Source: Massospora cicadina (Eukaryota > Entomophthoromycota > Entomophthoromycetes > Entomophthorales > Entomophthoraceae). From it: DNA of 64,000 nt. The stretch is from positions 310,001-374,000 of the forward strand of contig JAKSZP010007890.1 of NCBI GenBank assembly GCA_022478985.1, written 5' to 3'. Positions 59,400 to 64,000 of this stretch are shown here, piece after piece; the first letter of the stretch is position 1; each line of letters begins with the position of its first letter. The position numbers were made by a program, and so were the translations under genes. Under the pieces are notes generated by a model, which searched no databases, was not told the origin of the DNA, and worked only from the letters and a program-made list of their open reading frames with translations.

Positions 59400-60740
59400 A
59401 GTTAACATGAAGACTTTGTATAAAAACAAACTTTGGAAGTTGTGGACTGAACTGGATATGGTGAACAATAATATGTTGAATATGGCGTCACAATACAATC
59501 TGACTACCTTGGAAGTAATATTTTCAAGTTCTGAAGAGTTATAGTGCATGTTACAAAGGGCAATAATGATTTGTATGAATAAAGTCATTTACTTAGAGAG
59601 GAAGAAGACTGAAACATTTAAAAAAATTAATGTTCCAGAAACCTAATTAGAAGCAGAAAAAAACAATTCTGTCAGATTCTGAATGAGGTAAAAAATCTTA
59701 AAACAGTTACAAGATTTTATAAATAATTAGTGCAACTGAGCTCTGAAGGAGGTGGAAGTAGCCAATAACAATTAAGAAGAGGAAATTTCTATTGGCAAAG
59801 TGATGCTCCCAAGAACCATGTCTGGGACTTTTGCAGCCATTTTGGAGAAAACTTCTAAAGATTAACCCCTTAGTTAGTAGGGTCATCTGTCAAGCACCTC
59901 CCTTCACAGTAGCGACAGAAAATTTTCAGAATACGCCAAAAAACCCTATTTTTTACCAGGATAATGCCCTGGACTTTTTCCGCCTGCTTGAAATGATGAT
60001 GTACAGATATGGTGATTGTCAGAGAATAAACATTATGAACTTTTTAGACACTGATTTCAAAATTTGGTGTTGCCACACTTAAATGGAGATGATTGGATGT
60101 TCAAAGATCCCATGGAGGCAATCATAAATATGTTTGGAAGCCCTGAATAGATGGCTAGTTGCAAGCAGGAGATCATGAGTATACAGTTTAAGAAGGGTGA
60201 AGCTTTGCCAGCTTTTGCCGACCATTTTTACCAAGACAATTCAAATCCTGGAAGGCGCAAAAGTTCTTTCAGATTTTGATTCTCATATTGCTATTAAGAC
60301 GGCTCTTAACTCTACAGAGACCTTCACTAAGCCATGGTTTTTGCACTTGCAATTCAGACTTTTACTATGAAGATAGCGGATTATCTCAAGATGTTAGGTA
60401 TAACTTCAAAGCACTTAAACAAATTCTAAAATTAATTTCTATCAAGAATAATCAGAACACAGTAAAGTTTGATGGGTCAAATAAGGATTTACAGAACCGT
60501 GTAGTACTGTGAAAACCATCCAAACTGCAGAAATGCATAGCAAATCATAAAGCTGCTGTCATGAATTTAGCAGAACTGGACTTTTTCCTCTCAATGTTGA
60601 GATAAAAAGCCAAATTATCAAGTAAACTGGTTTAGGCTAAAGAGAAGGAAAATGTCCAGGCTTTGGGAAAAATTACTTTGCAGTCTATATATGGAACAAT
60701 ATAGTACTGTAACGAATCCTGTTCCGCCTAATATTTTTTA
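59400..60740 (+). pseudogene. second F element gag
   Basis: Colinear with 47640-48900. Landmarks: LWKLWTELDMVNNNMLNMASQ (in part) at 59425, capsid near 60000-60300, and the end at 60390-60510 (FKALKQILKLISIKNNQN). Stops and shifts throughout; no complete zinc knuckle seen. Confidence 0.65.
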
Positions 60741-61159
60741 AGATAAATTGTTTTTTTCTATTTTATTTGTATTAAGTATAAACTTGATCCGCTCTAACAG
60801 GTTATAATTTTAATGTGAATGTAACTCTTAGAGAAAAGGCGAGGAGTATCAACTCAGATATTGTGAAAGAGGTCACTCAGCCTTATGCCTAACAGGGAGC
60901 CAAATATGTCAGAACCGCTGAGAACATCATAGAATGATTAAGACGAAGCTTTATAATATGATGCTTTCATTTTTATCAGAGTCACCAAGGACTTCTTTCC
61001 CAATCTGTCTGATTAATTAATTAATACTTTAGACTTAGAACATGAAGCTATAATTTACTCAATAAGCACTTTATTATAATACTCTAAGTATAATTATGCA
61101 GATTTCAGTCAATTAAGTATAAGTAAAACAGTAACTACTAGTAGAGTGCCTATTAGTAA

Positions 61160-61465
61160 TGTTTTACCAATTTGGTGAAGCTAATGAAGATCTATTCGGA
61201 CTTGGAGCACAAAAGTATGGAATTGTCATACTGAGTACTACAATTTCCTGTCATGCATATGATGTGCATTGCCTTTTTGGTTTGGATTGCTGGTGGTATC
61301 TCTTCCCACCATAGTGTTAGCAAATCAGAATTTGATATATTAACTGTAATGATATTCCTGAAGAAATATGGTGTCAAATGTGATTTTGTTGAAAATGCCT
61401 TAACAATTTTTGAGGCAAAAGTTGCCTTTGATATCATAAGAAAGGGGAAGTTTGCTGACAAATAA
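61160..61465 (+). pseudogene. second F element protease remnant
   Basis: The open frame 61253-61465 contains FDILTVMIFLKKYGVKCDF, the C-terminal protease segment also found in element A (FLRTYGISCNF). The active-site box is not intact. Confidence 0.6.
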
Positions 61466-61989
61466 GAATAGCCTTGTATATTTAATTTGCAATGCTGGAA
61501 TAATTCCTATCTAATACAAACTAGTTGATAGAAAAATACATGAAATGCTAATGCAGACCCTTAAGAAGCATAGGATATTAGGAAGTCAAAAACAACAACT
61601 ATTAATCTGCCAGGAACGCAACTAGTAGCTAACATGGGGTTAACTCTGAAAACTTTTGGAACAATTATATGTAGAAATCATTGCCCCGTGAAAAAGTCAA
61701 GATTGGAGCCTTAGTTAGCTCTGGGGATTATAACTCCAGAACATGGAGATATGCAAGTTGTACTGGACAATCTGAGTGAAAACCTGATGAAGAAGATAAA
61801 AAACCAAAAAAAGTGTTTGCTCATTTATCCCAACTGCCAAGATCAGAGAGTTTTCAGATTTTAGGACAGTAGCAGAAATGGAATTACTGTTTTTTTTAAA
61901 AAATATCCAAGTAATAGTGTTTGAGAGCATCTTGATGGGTTTTGGAACATCATCAGGAAGAAGTACTCTGATTTTTTGAAGAATACTAG

Positions 61990-62820
61990 GTGATATTGCT
62001 CATCATGATCATGATCTAAGACGCGCAATAAAGGTGATACTTAAGGTTGATGTAGGGGAATCTTTACCATAAAAATTAACCCATCTGACAATCCAAGGCT
62101 GCTAAGGCAGTAGTTAGCGAGTAAAATTAGTAAATTAATGATCTTGGGCTCCTCATGCCTTCTTTGAGTCCATGGGCTACTCTGATCCTTATAGTTAAGA
62201 AAAGGACAGGTCAAATTGAGTGGTGATCAATTAATGCAATTAATCAAAATCCCAAAGGAGGATTCATATATGCTGCCAAGGGTAGATGACGCACTTGATC
62301 ATCTAGGGAAAAAATTTCTTTTGGACATGGATTCAACCTTAGGTTATTGAAAGATAGACTTTACAAAAGAAGATCAGGAGAAATGTGCAACAATCACAGT
62401 ACAAGGGCTATACCATTCAGCTAAAAATTCACAAGGACTATGTAACGCGTCAACAACCTTCAAACATTTATTGCTCCATCTTATATGATTTTTAGTTGTC
62501 CTGAATTTCAATATATCTGAAAAAATCAACGTTTTTAGTTGGGCTTTTACTGACCTCTTGGTCATTTAGAGGAAGAGTTTCAGCGCATAATGGTAGAAAA
62601 TTTAAATTAAGCAAGAAAAAATTATTTCTTTAAAAGGCTTGAATACTTGAGGTTGTGTTGAATTCAGCGGATTGCAACCTCAACCATAGAAAGTTTTGGC
62701 TACTTAATGGATGTTAACCCAAAGTGTGTTTGAGATATACAACTCTTTTTGGGATAGTTGGCTATCATTGCTAGCACCAAAGTCTTCGCCAGGATTACCA
62801 AACTAATATTCCATTTGTTA
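61990..62820 (+). pseudogene. second F element reverse transcriptase
   Basis: Between stops can be read the finger region near 62090-62200, LPRVDDALDHLG near 62280 (frame-shifted), QGLYHSAKNSQGLCNAST near 62400, and FARITKLIFHL near 62790. The YLDD box near 62510 is lost. Confidence 0.65.
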
Positions 62821-62926
62821 TAGGATCTTAAAAATGGATTCATATGGAATGAAGTGGCCCAAGATTCGCTCAATATTTAAGGAAATATTTGAATTATAGT
62901 CACATTTTAAAGTAACTAAATTTTAA

Positions 62927-63045
62927 ATGGATCATATAATTCAGATGAATGCCTTACTAATAGCCATCAGAGCCGTTATAAGTCAAGAAGATGAAGCTGG
63001 GGATGAGCATCCTGTGGCTTATGTGATTCAAAAATTGGTTCTAGT
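62927..63045 (+). pseudogene. second F element RNase H, truncated
   Basis: IIQMNALLIAIRAVISQEDE replaces the usual IIQTDASL box, so the catalytic Asp is gone. HPVAYVIQ follows, then the frame is cut at 63046 by an inverted LTR. Confidence 0.7.
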
Positions 63046-64000
63046 TGTTAACTTTTTGGGAGATGTGTATTATTTCGGGATTTTAGCTTGCTTCAGCTCT
63101 CCTATTAACTGCACAGGTTCCTGGTAGACGCTTTGATTTGTTATAGGTATTTATTGAAATTAGGATGATAATAGTATGAAGACTAATATTCAAGTTTAGT
63201 GCTCTTAAAGCCACGTTGAGTATGAAGTTTAATGCTAAACTGGTGCTTCTTCATCCTGAAGGTATCTCTAAACGGTTAGGCAACTCTTCCCTCTTCTATT
63301 CTCTTCATGCAGAGTCCTCCAAGACTTTGATGGCGACCAAAATAAACTAAGGATTTCCAATTCTTAAACTCAAATCTCGTTAGTAAACTATACAACCAAT
63401 GGATTCCAGTCTTAATTATAAAAGTAACTAAACTATGCCAATTTTACTAATCAGTTTTATTACTAAATAAAAGGAAATTTATAAGATAATAAAGCACCCA
63501 AATCTCCTGTTGAATTACAACTAGTAAAGGCATCCATCGCCAATGATTTAACCCTCCAGAGTCACGCTCAACTATTACTTTCCTCAATGGTTTAGTCAGA
63601 TTCTCCCGCTGACCTGAAATGTGACCCTCCTGGGTTGAATAGAAGAATGGATCCTAGCGCCTGCACTTATTCCAGCGATTCACCCCTATTAGGTTAGCAA
63701 CCTGAGTAGGTAATGAAACTATTACCCATAAACAGAAGGTTGCAATACCTAAAAGATTAAATATCTAGTTGCTATCAAGGCATTGTCTATTGCCTATTAA
63801 CTCCTAAACTCCCTTAGTTGATTGGTGACAAGACTTTACTGACTTCTAGAAATCAAATTAATTATCAATACTAAAATTAACAATTAAATTGCTGCTAATT
63901 TATTATGTATCATATCAAAATTATTGGTGATTATGGACCAAAAATATCCTAAGTATGTTATAAATTGGGATTTGTGGCCTAGTGATTCCACTTAATAATA
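63046..64000 (-). repeat. inverted LTR of the E/F type, partial
   Basis: TGTTAACTTTTTGGG at the left edge is the reverse complement of an AAAGTTAACA-like LTR end. Further right, reverse-complement landmarks of E/F LTRs appear in order: the ATGCAGAG block (63310), the block around CTCAGGTTGCTAACC (63690-63710) and AATCAACTAAGGGAG (63810). It runs past the window end. Whether an interior follows cannot be seen. Confidence 0.6.

Overview
The window looks like a repeat-dense segment of a eukaryotic nuclear genome, most likely fungal. I do not name a species. The evidence is one recognisable host gene with very small spliceosomal introns at the left edge, followed by about 60 kb of nested, AT-rich, mostly decayed Ty3/Gypsy LTR retrotransposons. 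No bacterial or phage genes, operons, CRISPR arrays, rRNA or tRNA genes were seen.

Host gene (439-2202, plus): a ten-exon ATE1 gene (arginyl-tRNA--protein transferase) can be assembled. The exons sum to 1236 nt, giving 411 codons plus a TAA with no internal stop. Its introns are 31-114 nt, several of only 31-44 nt. A possible 3' end of an unidentified gene lies upstream.

Transposon layout, left to right: (E) two LTRs around a 235-bp interior, 2809-4911, plus; (A) the best-preserved full-length Ty3 element, 6731-13874, minus, with two 809-bp LTRs and gag-PR-RT-RH-IN remnants; (B1) a B-family LTR broken by a 1.5-kb insertion, 16162-18512, minus, with gag remnant on one side and IN/RH on the other; (C2) a solo LTR, 20802-21983, minus; (C1) an element with perfect 5-bp target duplications, 22141-29467, plus, which has lost RT but carries a 302-codon antisense ORF; an array of B-family elements, 29473-46498, minus, with LTRs B2, B3 and B4; an array of F-family elements, 46499-63045, plus, with LTRs F1, F2 and F3; and an inverted LTR that runs off the right end.

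The most unusual content is a set of non-LTR (target-primed) insertions inside the LTR elements. Two related families, here called G and H, carry a gag-like (ORF1-like) protein and no reverse transcriptase. G copy 1 (51818-53760) is complete with a 17-bp target duplication; G copy 2 (about 40575-41595) shares its 3' UTR; an H copy (37115-37642) ends in a poly(A) tract and has a 17-bp duplication. Five further insertions of only 14-51 bp consist of nothing but the H-family 3' end plus its A-tract, each between 12-16-bp duplications. These elements would have to be moved by a reverse transcriptase encoded elsewhere. Boundaries were read by eye; where no clean terminus was visible they are marked approximate.
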